Positions 16,477-25,617 of a stretch of 64,000 nt of DNA are shown here, in pieces. The stretch is taken from the NCBI RefSeq assembly GCF_902459765.1, contig NZ_CABPSP010000009.1, positions 186,001-250,000 on the forward strand, given 5' to 3'. This stretch comes from Pandoraea anapnoica (GTDB lineage: Bacteria > Pseudomonadota > Gammaproteobacteria > Burkholderiales > Burkholderiaceae). The first letter of the stretch is position 1. The number at the start of each line of letters is the position of its first letter. Made by a program: the position numbers and the translations under genes. The notes below the pieces were generated by a model. That model worked only from the letters and a program-made list of their open reading frames with translations. It was not told where the DNA came from and ran no database searches.

Positions 16477-18162
16477 TCAGGTCAACGACACCACCAGCGG
16501 TCCGAGCAGCGTGAGCAGCACGTTGGCGATGGCGTAGGTGATGGCGAACGGCACGGTCGGCACGTTGCTCTCGGCCTTGTCCAGAATTTCGCCGAAGGCC
16601 GGGTTCGCACTGCGCGAGCCGGACAGCGCGCCGGCCAGAATCGCGACGTTGTCGTAGCGCAGCACATAGCGTCCGAACAGATACGTGAGCAACAACGGCA
16701 CGATGGTGACGATCACCCCGGCGACGAAGATCGAGATGCCGCTTTGCTGCAACGTCTGCCAGGCTTGCGCACCGGCGGAGAGCCCCACGCAGGTCACGAA
16801 CGTCGCCAGCCCCAACTCCTTGAGCAGCGAGCTTGCCGCAAGCGGCATTGCGCCGAACGTCGGATGCTTGCCGCGCAGCCAGCCGAAGACCAGACCCGCG
16901 AGCAGCGCACCGCCACCGCTACCCAGCGTGAGCGGAATGCCGCCGACCTTGACCACGATGTAGCCGATCAGCAAACCGACGACGATACCGATGCCCATGT
17001 ACACGTAGTCGGTCTTCACCGAGTACGCGACCGGATAACCGGCTTCCTTGGCGGCACGTTGCACGTCGCTGTCTGCGCCGTACAGCGTGACCACGTCGCC
17101 GTGATAGATGATGGTGTCGTCGAGAATCGGCAGGGGCTGCCCCATCCGCATGATCTTCGCGATGTACACGCCATGCTTGACGTCGCGCTCCACGCCAGCC
17201 TTGAGTTCGCCGAGCGTCTTGCCGTTGCCGCCCTTGCGCGCGAACACGACTTCCTGCATGCGCAGTGCGATATCGAGATCGGCTGACGGATGTTGTTCGT
17301 CACCGAGCAGACGCCAGGCCTCGGTGGCCGCTTCACGTCGACCGATGAGCATGACGTCGTCGCCCGCTTCGAGCACGAGATCGTCGGTCGCGATGATGAT
17401 CTTGCCGTTACGGCGCAGCCGTTCGATGGTCACGCCATCAGTCAGTTGCCTCTCGATCTCGATCACGCGCTTGCCCGCGCCGGTCGTCACGCGATAGACG
17501 CGGCCCACGAGTGCCGGCAGCGAATCGACCTGATCGGCGGAGAGCGCCGCGCGGCCACCGGCCATTTCGAGTTCGGCCTTCTTGGCGTCTTCCTTGAGCG
17601 TGCGCCCCATGAGCTTCGGCACGAGCGACGCGCACACGATGATCGCGCCCAGACTGCCGAAGATGTACGTCACCGCGTAGCCGATGGCGACTTCGGATTG
17701 CAGGCGCTTCACTTCGTCCGCCGGGAGACCGAGGCGCGAAATGGCGTCGCCCGCCGTGCCGATGATGGCGGACTGCGTGAGACCACCGCCCGCCACACCC
17801 GCTGCGAGGCCCTTGTCGAAGCCGAAGATCTTCGCGCAGATCAGCACCGTAACCAGACCGGATGCAGCGAGGAACACGGCCATACCGATCTCACGCAGCG
17901 TTTTGCGCGAGAGCGAGCTGAAGAACTGCGGACCGCTTTCGTAACCCACGGCGTAGATGAACAGCGCGAACATGATGCTCTTCACGCCAGCGTCGACTGA
18001 AATACCGATTTGAGAGACGACTACGGCAACCAGCAGCGAGCCGCCCACGCCCCCTAGCTGGAACGAACCGAACTTGATCGCCCCGATAGCGTACCCGAGG
18101 GCGAGCGACAGAAAAATCGCGACCTCCGGGACATGATTAAGAATCGTATGCACCAGTTCCAC
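16477..18162 (-). CDS. aspT: Aspartate:alanine antiporter (copy adjacent to asdA)
   Basis: 561-residue inner-membrane protein of the AAEx family. It exchanges extracellular aspartate for cytosolic alanine. Two membrane halves (about 1-185 and 385-561), each with the AspT-type glycine motif (LGGVGGSLLVAVVV; LTLGSGGGALLAGLV), flank a cytosolic region of about 200 residues with two TrkA-C-like regulatory domains. The start is GTG at 18162 with GGAGG upstream; the next in-frame start is GTG four codons in. It lies 119 bases before asdA in the same transcript. Confidence 0.92.
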   Translation of the reverse strand: MELVHTILNHVPEVAIFLSLALGYAIGAIKFGSFQLGGVGGSLLVAVVVSQIGISVDAGVKSIMFALFIYAVGYESGPQFFSSLSRKTLREIGMAVFLAASGLVTVLICAKIFGFDKGLAAGVAGGGLTQSAIIGTAGDAISRLGLPADEVKRLQSEVAIGYAVTYIFGSLGAIIVCASLVPKLMGRTLKEDAKKAELEMAGGRAALSADQVDSLPALVGRVYRVTTGAGKRVIEIERQLTDGVTIERLRRNGKIIIATDDLVLEAGDDVMLIGRREAATEAWRLLGDEQHPSADLDIALRMQEVVFARKGGNGKTLGELKAGVERDVKHGVYIAKIMRMGQPLPILDDTIIYHGDVVTLYGADSDVQRAAKEAGYPVAYSVKTDYVYMGIGIVVGLLIGYIVVKVGGIPLTLGSGGGALLAGLVFGWLRGKHPTFGAMPLAASSLLKELGLATFVTCVGLSAGAQAWQTLQQSGISIFVAGVIVTIVPLLLTYLFGRYVLRYDNVAILAGALSGSRSANPAFGEILDKAESNVPTVPFAITYAIANVLLTLLGPLVVSLT

Positions 18163-18222
18163 GGCAGAACCTCCGTCAAAAAGATGAATGCGGCCACTGG
18201 CGGGGGGGCCAGCGCCGACTCG

Positions 18223-19911
18223 CTAACGCGAAAACTGATGGGCGACGAAAACCACCGCCGGTCCCATGAGCGGCAGCAGCACGTTCGACAGGGCGTACGT
18301 CACCGTGTACCCCACGACCGGCAATGCGCTGTTCGCGGTTTGCACCACTGCGCTGATGGCAGGCGTGCTTGCCTGCTGACCCGCGATGGCGCCGATCAGA
18401 ATCGGGCCATCGATGCGCAGCAACTTGTGGCCCACCCACAGCGACACGAGCGCCGGAATGAGCGAAACGCAGATCCCCACGACCGGCAACGCCATGCCGT
18501 GTTCGCGCAGCAGCACCGCCGCCTGCGGCCCGGCCGACAGGCCGACGCACACCACGAACACCGCCAGTCCGAGGTCTTTGAGCAATTCGTAAGCGGCCGG
18601 CGGGAACGTGCCCCACGTCGGCCGACGCGACAGCAGCCAACCGCTCGCCAGCCCCGAGACCAGCGCGCCACCGCCCGAGCCGAGCGTCATCGGCGCGCCG
18701 CCGATGTGCACCGACAAGTGTCCGATGCAAAGGCCGACGATCAGCGCGAGGCCCACGAAGACAAGGCTTGTCTTGTTGCCGTACGGCACGGATTTGCCCA
18801 TGACGGCGCCCGCGCGTTCGACGTCTTCCTGCAGGCCTTGCAGCGTCACCACATCGCCGCGCTGGAGCGGGATTTTGTTGAGCGAAGGCAACTGCATGCC
18901 CATGCGTTTGACGGATTTGACGAACACGCCGTGGCGTAGCTCGACCGGCGCTTCGCGTCGCAGATCGGCGACCGTGCGCCCTTCGGCTTCCTTGTTCGTC
19001 ATGATGAAATCGCGCTCCACGAGCACGATGTCGCTCGTCTCGGTGCCCGCGACTTCCGGGCCGATGAGCGCGTGCGCTTCGAGCATGGCGTCGCGACGGC
19101 CGACGAGCAGCAGCTCGTCGTTGGGTTCCAACGTGAGGTTCTGAGCGACGGCCACTTGCGTCGCGGCGCGGCGTACCCGCTCGATGGCGACACGGCCGTC
19201 CAGCGCGGCTTCGAGCGCGGCGACGGTCAGTCCGGGGTGCGCCACGCGATAGCTTCGCCCAACGAGATCGGGCGCGGCCGGCGCACCGAGTTCGTCACCG
19301 TTCTCGTCTTCCATTTCCTTGGCAAGACGTGCACTGTCGGCTTTCAGATCGATGCCGAGCAAGCGCGGGGCGAGCAGATTGGTGAACAGGACGATGGTGA
19401 TGAGGCCGAACACATAGGTCAGCGTGTATGCCGTGACGACGTTGGCCTGCAAGGCCTTGAAGGCTTCGGGATCGAGTCCGAGGCGTCCCAGCGCTTCGAT
19501 GGCCGTGCCGACCATCGCCGACTCCGTTGCCGCGCCGGCCGCAAGGCCGCCCGCCGTGCCCGGATCGAGACTGAGGAATTTCACGGCCAGCATCACGATG
19601 CCGAACACGAACACCACTTCGATGATGGAGAGCACGCCGAAGCGCAGGCCGCGCAGGTTCAGGTTCTCAACGAACTGCGGACCGGCAGAAAAGCCCATCG
19701 CGAATATGAACAGCGCAAAGGCGAAATCCTTGAGCGAGCCTTCGACCATGCAGCCGGTCTGTCCCACAAGCAATGCAACAAGCAGCGCGCCGCACACACC
19801 ACCAAGCTGAATCGGGCCGAACTTGATTCGCCCGAGCAGTTGGCCCAGGACGACGCAGACGAACACGGTGATCAACGGCACAGCATCGAACAGCGGAACT
19901 GAACACTGCAT
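18223..19911 (-). CDS. aspT: Aspartate:alanine antiporter homologue (first gene of operon)
   Basis: 562-residue paralogue of the gene at 16477 with the same plan: membrane half, two TrkA-C-like domains, membrane half (IQLGGVCGALLVALLV; MTLGSGGGALVSGLASG). The two copies are clearly diverged throughout, so this is not a recent duplication. The start at 19911 has CAGGAGCCCGT upstream; an in-frame ATG at 19935 lies before that site. The stop is 60 bases before the second antiporter. It may have a different substrate preference (for example another amino acid pair) or form a mixed dimer. Both ideas are inference. Confidence 0.88.
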   Translation of the reverse strand: MQCSVPLFDAVPLITVFVCVVLGQLLGRIKFGPIQLGGVCGALLVALLVGQTGCMVEGSLKDFAFALFIFAMGFSAGPQFVENLNLRGLRFGVLSIIEVVFVFGIVMLAVKFLSLDPGTAGGLAAGAATESAMVGTAIEALGRLGLDPEAFKALQANVVTAYTLTYVFGLITIVLFTNLLAPRLLGIDLKADSARLAKEMEDENGDELGAPAAPDLVGRSYRVAHPGLTVAALEAALDGRVAIERVRRAATQVAVAQNLTLEPNDELLLVGRRDAMLEAHALIGPEVAGTETSDIVLVERDFIMTNKEAEGRTVADLRREAPVELRHGVFVKSVKRMGMQLPSLNKIPLQRGDVVTLQGLQEDVERAGAVMGKSVPYGNKTSLVFVGLALIVGLCIGHLSVHIGGAPMTLGSGGGALVSGLASGWLLSRRPTWGTFPPAAYELLKDLGLAVFVVCVGLSAGPQAAVLLREHGMALPVVGICVSLIPALVSLWVGHKLLRIDGPILIGAIAGQQASTPAISAVVQTANSALPVVGYTVTYALSNVLLPLMGPAVVFVAHQFSR

Positions 19912-20545
19912 ACGGGCTCCTGCCACATGTCGCACTTCGGCGACGGGCTACCGCACTTCGCGGCATACGTCCGGCATACGAGACTTCAGAAAACGACAGA
20001 TCGTCGTGGCATCGGCCACGCCGATCGGGAGACAGCAGACCGTGTATCGGTCGTACGTTTTGCACCTGTGCGGGAACCGCCAGGCGTTTATGTAGAGAGG
20101 GCGCACACGGCGCACTTATTACCTGCGCACACTGCGCGATCGTCGCGCAATCAGGTAGCACAAGTAATTAAAATTACGCTATCTGCGACTGTTCCGCATT
20201 TCGAGGTGACGCGGTGTGGGCATAGTGTTGTTCAACGTTCCGGACGTGTCAACAGGTTTCGCGTAAGGTCTCAACCTTGTGCGCGTCAAGCCCACAATTC
20301 CACCCACTATGTCGGAATCCTGATTAATAGTCGACGAACGTCGACCACACGGGCAGAGCGTCGACGCCTCCGGCAAAATCGCACGATCGCGCCTTCGCGA
20401 ATGAGGAAAATCACAGAGAGGATAGATGAAATTTTTTCAAGTCCCGCGACAGGATGTCACGGGAGTACCCCAGCCGGAACGCGCGAAAGCCGTCGCCATC
20501 GCGTGACGGATAGCGTATGACGTCGTAGGACGATGGACGAGGGTG
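19912..20545. other. Intergenic region upstream of the aspT-aspT-asdA operon
   Basis: 634 bases without a convincing gene. It should hold the operon promoter on the - strand. The notable element is a nested dyad at 20121-20156. Open frames here have no homology I recognise and poor starts. Confidence 0.6.
20121..20156. promoter_or_regulatory. Nested dyad upstream of the aspartate operon
   Basis: TGCGCGA-TCG-TCGCGCA (20133-20149) is a perfect palindrome with a 3-base centre, enclosed by ACCTG (20121-20125) and CAGGT (20152-20156). It lies about 210 bases upstream of the first aspT start. It could be an operator or a leader stem. Confidence 0.35.
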
Positions 20546-20893
20546 TTACTTCGGCGCGCGGATTTCGTGGATGGTGCCCGGCCCCCAGCCAGTGGCGTCC
20601 CACTTGCCGTCGCGCAGCGTCCATTCATGGACACCGGTCTCTTCCCAGTGCGGCGGGGTGTAACGCATGCCGGGGCGCTTGGCTTCCATGTGTCCGTCCA
20701 CCCAGTCGTAGCGGCCGTCTTTCCATTGCCAGTAGCCCGGCACCCAGAACTCACCCTTGGGCGCGGCGTGCGGATCTTCGAAGCGCGGCGGCGGTGGGCC
20801 ACGTTGCAGCGTCACGTCGGCCAGCGCAGGCAGGCTTGCCAGGCACAACGCGGCCACCAAGGCGTGACGGCGATGTGTGGCGAAGAAAGTCAT
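20546..20893 (-). CDS. YXWGXW-motif secreted protein
   Basis: 115-residue exported protein. Residues 1-25 form a signal peptide (RRHALVAALCLASLPALA/D). The mature part is rich in Trp, Tyr, Gly and Pro, with GYWQWKDGRYDWVDGH matching the YXWGXW repeat found in many small beta-proteobacterial periplasmic proteins. The function of that family is unknown. An upstream in-frame ATG at 20983 would bury the signal peptide 30 residues in, so 20893 is preferred. It appears monocistronic. Confidence 0.8.
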   Translation of the reverse strand: MTFFATHRRHALVAALCLASLPALADVTLQRGPPPPRFEDPHAAPKGEFWVPGYWQWKDGRYDWVDGHMEAKRPGMRYTPPHWEETGVHEWTLRDGKWDATGWGPGTIHEIRAPK

Positions 20894-21106
20894 GACAGGC
20901 CTGATGAACGTGACAGGTGCGACGATTGAAAGCGACGAAGACGACATGCGCAGACTTTCAGTGAAGACAGAGAAGTGACACATTGTACCGTCCGCTTACC
21001 CGCATCATCAGTCCACATCGCGTGCGATGCGCGTCATGACGTCACGAAACCTTATAATCGGCGCACTCACAACCTGCCGCCCCGTGCGGATTCCGACGGT
21101 GCCGCC

Positions 21107-21136
21107 ATGAACGGCTGCCGCAACACTCACTCATGA
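21107..21136 (+). CDS. Possible 9-codon leader peptide before MATE gene
   Basis: A short frame (MNGCRNTHS) ends with TGA overlapping the ATG of the MATE gene (ATGA at 21133-21136). The MATE start lacks a clear ribosome binding site of its own, so coupled translation is possible. The leader's own binding site is weak too (GGTGCCGCC). Low support. Confidence 0.2.
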   Translation: MNGCRNTHS

Positions 21137-22464
21137 ACCCTGCCCCTGCGGCCGCCGGTCACCGGCAATTGCTTCGTCTGGCGGTGCCGATCGTGCTCGC
21201 CAATCTCACCCAGCCCCTGCTCTCGGCCGTGGACACTGCCGTGGCCGGTCATTTGCCGGGCCCGGCTTTTCTGGGCGGTGTCGCGCTCGGCGGGCTGCTG
21301 CTCAACCTGATCTTCTGGGGCTTCTCTTTCCTGCGCATGGGCACGACCGGTCTGGCGGCGCAGGCCTTCGGCGCGCGAGACGCACAACGGCTTCGCGACA
21401 CACTCGCCCGTGCGCTGGCGCTCGCCTTCGCCATCGGTGCGGTGTTGCTCGTGTTGCGCGTGCCGCTGGTATCGCTGGGCGTCTCGTGGCTCGGCGGCAG
21501 CGGGCAAGTGCAAGCGCTGGCACGAGAGTACGCCAGCATTCGTATCCTGGCCGCGCCCTTCGCGCTCGGCAATTACGTGGTGCTGGGCTATTTGCTCGCG
21601 TGTCAGCGTGTGCGTCAGGGGCTGGCGGTGCAAGTGTTCATCAATGTGGTGAACATCGTCGCCGTACTCGCATTCGTTCGCGGCTTCGGCTGGGGTGTGG
21701 CGGGCATTGCATGGGCGACGGCGCTGGCCGATCTGCTCGGCTTCGTGCTGGGCGCGTGGCTGCTGTGGCTTGCGCGCACGCCCGGTCTGCCGCCGTTGCA
21801 CATGGCCACGCTCGTCGAGCGCGCAGCGCTCTGGCGTCTGCTGCGCCTGAATCTCGACATCTTCCTGCGCACGCTGTTTCTGCAACTCGCGTTCGCATGG
21901 TTCGCACGCGTGGGGGCGCGTCTGGGCGACACCACGCTCGCCGCCAACGCCCTGCTGCTCAACTTCCAGACGTTCATGGCTTACGGTCTCGACGGCTTTG
22001 CGCATGCCGCCGAAGCACTCGTAGGCGCGTACGTCGGGGCACGGCAACGGCAGGCGCTGCTGCATGCGATCCGGCTCTCGCTGGGATGGGCGCTCGGGTG
22101 CGCCGTGGCGTTCGCGCTCGTCTACGCGATGGCAGGTGGCGCGATCATCGATGCGCTCACCGATCAGGCGACGCTGCGCGAAACCGCACGCGAATTCCTG
22201 CCGTGGGCGGTGCTCTCGCCCATCGTCGCCGTCTGGTGTTTTCAACTGGATGGTGTCTTCATCGGCGCGACGCGTACGCGCGAATTGCTCACGTCGTCGC
22301 TGATCGGCCTGCTGGTGTTTGGCACGGTGATGCCCTTCACGCTGGCGGCATGGGGCAATCACGGCTTGTGGGTCGCGCTGATGGCGTTCCTCGCCACGCG
22401 CGGTGTCGTGCTGGGCGTGCTGCTGCCGCGCATCTGGCGCGGCATGCCCCATCAAGCGACTTGA
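21133..22464 (+). CDS. MATE family efflux transporter (DinF-like)
   Basis: 443-residue inner-membrane exporter with about 12 hydrophobic segments. The N-terminus (LAVPIVLANLTQPLLSAVDT) and the GFSFLRMGTTGLAAQAFGA region are typical of the DinF branch of multidrug and toxin extrusion proteins. These use ion gradients to export organic cations or other small molecules. A second inverted half begins near residue 235. It ends at a hairpin convergent with hisN. Confidence 0.87.
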   Translation: MNPAPAAAGHRQLLRLAVPIVLANLTQPLLSAVDTAVAGHLPGPAFLGGVALGGLLLNLIFWGFSFLRMGTTGLAAQAFGARDAQRLRDTLARALALAFAIGAVLLVLRVPLVSLGVSWLGGSGQVQALAREYASIRILAAPFALGNYVVLGYLLACQRVRQGLAVQVFINVVNIVAVLAFVRGFGWGVAGIAWATALADLLGFVLGAWLLWLARTPGLPPLHMATLVERAALWRLLRLNLDIFLRTLFLQLAFAWFARVGARLGDTTLAANALLLNFQTFMAYGLDGFAHAAEALVGAYVGARQRQALLHAIRLSLGWALGCAVAFALVYAMAGGAIIDALTDQATLRETAREFLPWAVLSPIVAVWCFQLDGVFIGATRTRELLTSSLIGLLVFGTVMPFTLAAWGNHGLWVALMAFLATRGVVLGVLLPRIWRGMPHQAT

Positions 22465-22480
22465 TTCAGACGATCTGAGG

Positions 22481-22504
22481 GGATGGGCCTCCGAAGGCCC
22501 GTCC
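22481..22504. terminator. Hairpin between convergent MATE and hisN genes
   Basis: GGATGGGCCT (22481-22490) pairs with AGGCCCGTCC (22495-22504), with one G-T wobble, around CCGA. It lies 16 bases after the MATE stop and 25 after the hisN stop on the other strand. No T-run. Confidence 0.5.
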
Positions 22505-22529
22505 ATTCACAGCGTGGCCTGCCGCGGCC

Positions 22530-23327
22530 TCAGCCACGAATGCAAGCCAGCGCCGCCGCGTGCAGTTCGGCGTTGGCGGCCGCCAGCACCTGTCCCTGCG
22601 ACGTGAGCGTCAGCGGCTTGCCTTCCCAATCGGTAATGACACCCCCGGCCGCCTCGACCACCGGCGCGACAGCCAGATAGTCGTACGTCTGCAAGCCCGC
22701 TTCCATCACCAGTTCGATGTGCCCGCTCGCGAGCAGCCCGTAGGCGTAGCAATCGCCGCCGAAACGACGACGGCTGACCGCCTTCGTCAGGCGTTCGAAT
22801 TGGGCATATTCCGCCGCATCGAAAATGTCGGGCGACGTGGCATAGACGGTTGCGTCAGCCAGCGTGGTGACCGGGCTCGTCGCACACAGCTCGCCACCGA
22901 AGCGTGCTTCGCGCACACCCGCAGCGGCGTCGTTCACACCCACCCAGCGCTCGCCCGTGGCAGGCATATCGATCACACCGACGACCGGGTGGCCGTTTTG
23001 CAGCAGCGCGAGCAACGTGCCCCACAGCGGATGCCCCGTGATGAAGCTGCGCGTGCCGTCGATGGGGTCGACCGACCAGACGAACTCGGCGTCCACACCG
23101 GTTTTACCGAATTCCTCGCCCCAGATGCCGTGCGACGGATAACGCGCTGCGATCTTCTCGCGCAGCGCTGTCTCGACTTCGCGGTCGGCAATCGTGACGG
23201 GACTTTCGTCGGCCTTGTCGTCGACCGCAAGACGACGGCGGAACCAGCCCATCGACAGCGGGCGGACAGCGTCGGCAAGCGAGGCGGCGAACGCCGCATA
23301 TTCGGCAACAGCGGGAACGGACGACAT
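22530..23327 (-). CDS. hisN: Histidinol-phosphatase-like inositol monophosphatase family enzyme
   Basis: 265-residue cytosolic phosphatase of the Mg-dependent inositol monophosphatase family. Metal-site motifs are GEEFG (about 70-74) and WSVDPIDGTRSF (84-95), with a late Asp in GGVITDWEG. The ADREVETALR segment and overall length fit the HisN-type histidinol phosphatase, which dephosphorylates L-histidinol phosphate. Inositol-1-phosphatase or 3',5'-nucleotidase remain possible. The ATG at 23327 has AGGAGATTC upstream; a longer in-frame extension reaches 23483 but lacks support. Confidence 0.8.
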   Translation of the reverse strand: MSSVPAVAEYAAFAASLADAVRPLSMGWFRRRLAVDDKADESPVTIADREVETALREKIAARYPSHGIWGEEFGKTGVDAEFVWSVDPIDGTRSFITGHPLWGTLLALLQNGHPVVGVIDMPATGERWVGVNDAAAGVREARFGGELCATSPVTTLADATVYATSPDIFDAAEYAQFERLTKAVSRRRFGGDCYAYGLLASGHIELVMEAGLQTYDYLAVAPVVEAAGGVITDWEGKPLTLTSQGQVLAAANAELHAAALACIRG

Positions 23328-23529
23328 GCACGAATCTCCTGCAAAGGCGCCGCAAGGTGCGGCAATTGGTGAAATCACTCGGCGAATCGCGATGATACGC
23401 GTTCGCCAGTGACGCGGCGACGACATTCGGCGCGCAAATATACCTCGCAGGCCGTGCGCCGGGAGTGCCCAATACTGGTGCAAATTTGCTATGCTCGCGG
23501 CCTGATTTGCCCCCTTTCACAGGACTCCC

Positions 23530-24447
23530 ATGCTTTCCGGTCGCGGCGTGATGCTTTCCGTATCGGCGTCTGTCATGTTTTCCGTCATGCCCGCGCTCGT
23601 AGCGCAATTGTCGCCCCTCTCGGGACTGGACGTCTTTGCATGGCGCATCCTGCTCACCCTGCCCGGCACGCTGGTCATCGTCACGGCGTTGCGCCGCTGG
23701 GAAATCGTCGGCAGCACGTTCTCGCACGTCTTTCACCGCCCCGCGCTGCTCGGCGCAGTCCTGTTGTGCGCCGCAATGCTGGCCATTCAGCTCTGGCTGT
23801 TCGTCTGGGCACCGCTGCAACAGCGCATGCTCGACGCCTCGCTCGGTTACTTCCTGCTGCCGCTCACGATGGTGCTGGCGGGACGCACCGTCTACAAGGA
23901 GCGCCTGAGCCCGTTGCAGACGGCCGCCGTCGTCTTCGCCGCGCTCGGCGTCGCGCATGAACTGTGGGCGACGCGAGCGCTGTCCTGGGTGACGGCCGTC
24001 ATCATGTTCGGCTACCCGCCCTACTTCCTGCTGCGCCGCCGTCTGCATCTGGACGCCCTGAGCGGCTTCATTCTGGAGATGCTCGCGATGACACCGGTCG
24101 CCATCTTCCTGGTCTGGCACGCGTGGGCGCAGAACGCGCCGGTCCTCGCCGAGCCGCGTTTCTGGTTCTGGCTACCCGCGCTGGGGCTGCTCAGCGCGAG
24201 CGCGCTCGCCAGCACGTTCGCCGCCGCACGGGTGTTGCCTATCGGGCTTTACGGCATTCTTGGCTACGTGGAGCCGGTGCTGCTGTTCGCCGTCTCGATC
24301 ACGTTGTTGGGTGAGCCCTTCACCGAGCGCGGGCTATGGACGTACGTACCGATCTGGATCGGTGTGGCGCTCATTGTCTTCGACAGCGTGCGCACGCTGC
24401 ACCGCCAGCGGTTGCGTCGCCCTACAGACGAGACGGCACCGTTGTAA
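23530..24447 (+). CDS. rarD: RarD-type EamA transporter
   Basis: 305-residue inner-membrane protein with about ten helices. The start (GVMLSVSASVMFSVMPALVA) and the LQQRMLDASLGYFLLPL region are characteristic of the RarD branch of the drug/metabolite transporters. Family links to chloramphenicol tolerance are indirect and the physiological substrate is unknown. The ATG at 23530 follows CAGGACTCCC. It is monocistronic and divergent from hisN. Confidence 0.83.
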   Translation: MLSGRGVMLSVSASVMFSVMPALVAQLSPLSGLDVFAWRILLTLPGTLVIVTALRRWEIVGSTFSHVFHRPALLGAVLLCAAMLAIQLWLFVWAPLQQRMLDASLGYFLLPLTMVLAGRTVYKERLSPLQTAAVVFAALGVAHELWATRALSWVTAVIMFGYPPYFLLRRRLHLDALSGFILEMLAMTPVAIFLVWHAWAQNAPVLAEPRFWFWLPALGLLSASALASTFAAARVLPIGLYGILGYVEPVLLFAVSITLLGEPFTERGLWTYVPIWIGVALIVFDSVRTLHRQRLRRPTDETAPL

Positions 24448-24542
24448 GGCTCGCTGTCGGGCTGGCTGTGGGTTGTTGGGCACGACGTCATGCAAGGCAA
24501 CATCGGCGCGTTATACTCGCGAAAGCTTGTACGACAACGACT

Positions 24543-24797
24543 ATGAAAAATCTCGCCAGAACCGCCATTCTGCTTTCCTCGGGGCTTCTCACGGTGACGC
24601 TGTCCGCCTGCGGCACGTCTGCACCGCTGTTCACTGCCGACGGACGCGCCACGCAGCAAATCCAGTGCTCCGCCACCAATTCGGGCGACTGCGACCAGCG
24701 CGCCCGAACACAGTGCGCGCAAAAGGGATACGACATCCTCACGCGCGACGTGAACGGTGGCGTCGCCAATCTCGTGATCGCCTGTCACCCGAGCTAA
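24543..24797 (+). CDS. Small predicted lipoprotein
   Basis: 84-residue exported protein. Residues 1-22 form a signal peptide ending in the lipobox LSAC, with Cys23 as the lipidation site. The mature part is about 60 residues and contains further cysteines (QCSAT, DCDQRARTQCAQ, ACHPS) that could form disulfides in the periplasm. No known domain is recognised. It is a single gene between rarD and the universal stress protein. Confidence 0.75.
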   Translation: MKNLARTAILLSSGLLTVTLSACGTSAPLFTADGRATQQIQCSATNSGDCDQRARTQCAQKGYDILTRDVNGGVANLVIACHPS

Positions 24798-25009
24798 GCG
24801 CACCTCTCACAGCTCGCGTCTCACCGACGTTTTGACTGCCGGCACCGCGCCTCACCCGGGCGCGCGCCGGCCGTTGGCATTCCGATGGGTTATTGCGCGC
24901 GGTCAAAGTCCCTCCCCGAGTCTGGGATGACTTTCAAGGCATGCGGTGCGAGAATGGGGTGAGTTTTCCCGATTGCCGCACGCATTTTCAGCCCCAAGAG
25001 GACACCATC

Positions 25010-25471
25010 ATGTACGAACGCATTCTGGTTTCGATCGACGGCAGCACGCCCTCGAACCGCGCCATCGACGAAGCGGTCAAGCTCGTTGCACTCAGCCAGG
25101 GCAAGATTCGCCTGGTCTCGGTCGTGCCGTCCCTCGCCAACGCCTACGCCGCCGGGGCCTACAGCGGCTTCGTGCCCCTGGAGAGCCAGGAGTCGTTCGA
25201 GAAGGAAACGGACGAGATTCTGGCCAATGCAAAGGCCGAACTGCAAAAGCGCGGCGTCGATGCCGAGACAAAGCTAATCACGCTCGAAGCGGGCACCGAC
25301 GAGATCGCCGACGCCGTGCTGCGCGAAGCGCAAGAATGGAACGCCGATGTCATCGTGCTCGGCACGCACGGACGTCGCGGCATCAACCGTCTGCTGCTGG
25401 GCAGCGTGGCCGAAACGCTGCTGCGCATCACCACGGTGCCTGTGCTGCTGGTCAAGGCCGCCGACAAATAA
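25010..25471 (+). CDS. Universal stress protein (UspA family)
   Basis: 153-residue cytosolic protein. It begins YERILVSIDGST with the conserved Asp, and the C-terminal ATP-binding motif G-x2-G-x9-G-S is seen in GTHGRRGINRLLLGSV. Family members bind ATP or dimerise and support survival in stress or stasis. The ATG at 25010 follows AAGAGGACACC; an in-frame upstream frame from 24893 lacks a binding site. A strong terminator follows. Confidence 0.92.
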   Translation: MYERILVSIDGSTPSNRAIDEAVKLVALSQGKIRLVSVVPSLANAYAAGAYSGFVPLESQESFEKETDEILANAKAELQKRGVDAETKLITLEAGTDEIADAVLREAQEWNADVIVLGTHGRRGINRLLLGSVAETLLRITTVPVLLVKAADK

Positions 25472-25587
25472 CTTCGAAAACACGCCGACCGCAGACCTGA
25501 CGTCCGCACAACCGACTCGCCACCCCCAAAGGCATCGGCAGTCCGGAAAGGCCGCTACGTCAGGCGAAGATAGGTCGGACGACACTA

Positions 25588-25613
25588 CGGCACGCGCCCC
25601 CGCGTGCCGTTTT
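25588..25613 (+). terminator. Rho-independent terminator after the universal stress gene
   Basis: CGGCACGCG (25588-25596) pairs perfectly with CGCGTGCCG (25601-25609) around CCCC, then TTTTGCTTT. It lies just before the convergent permease stop, so it may act on both strands. Confidence 0.8.
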
Positions 25614-25617
25614 GCTT

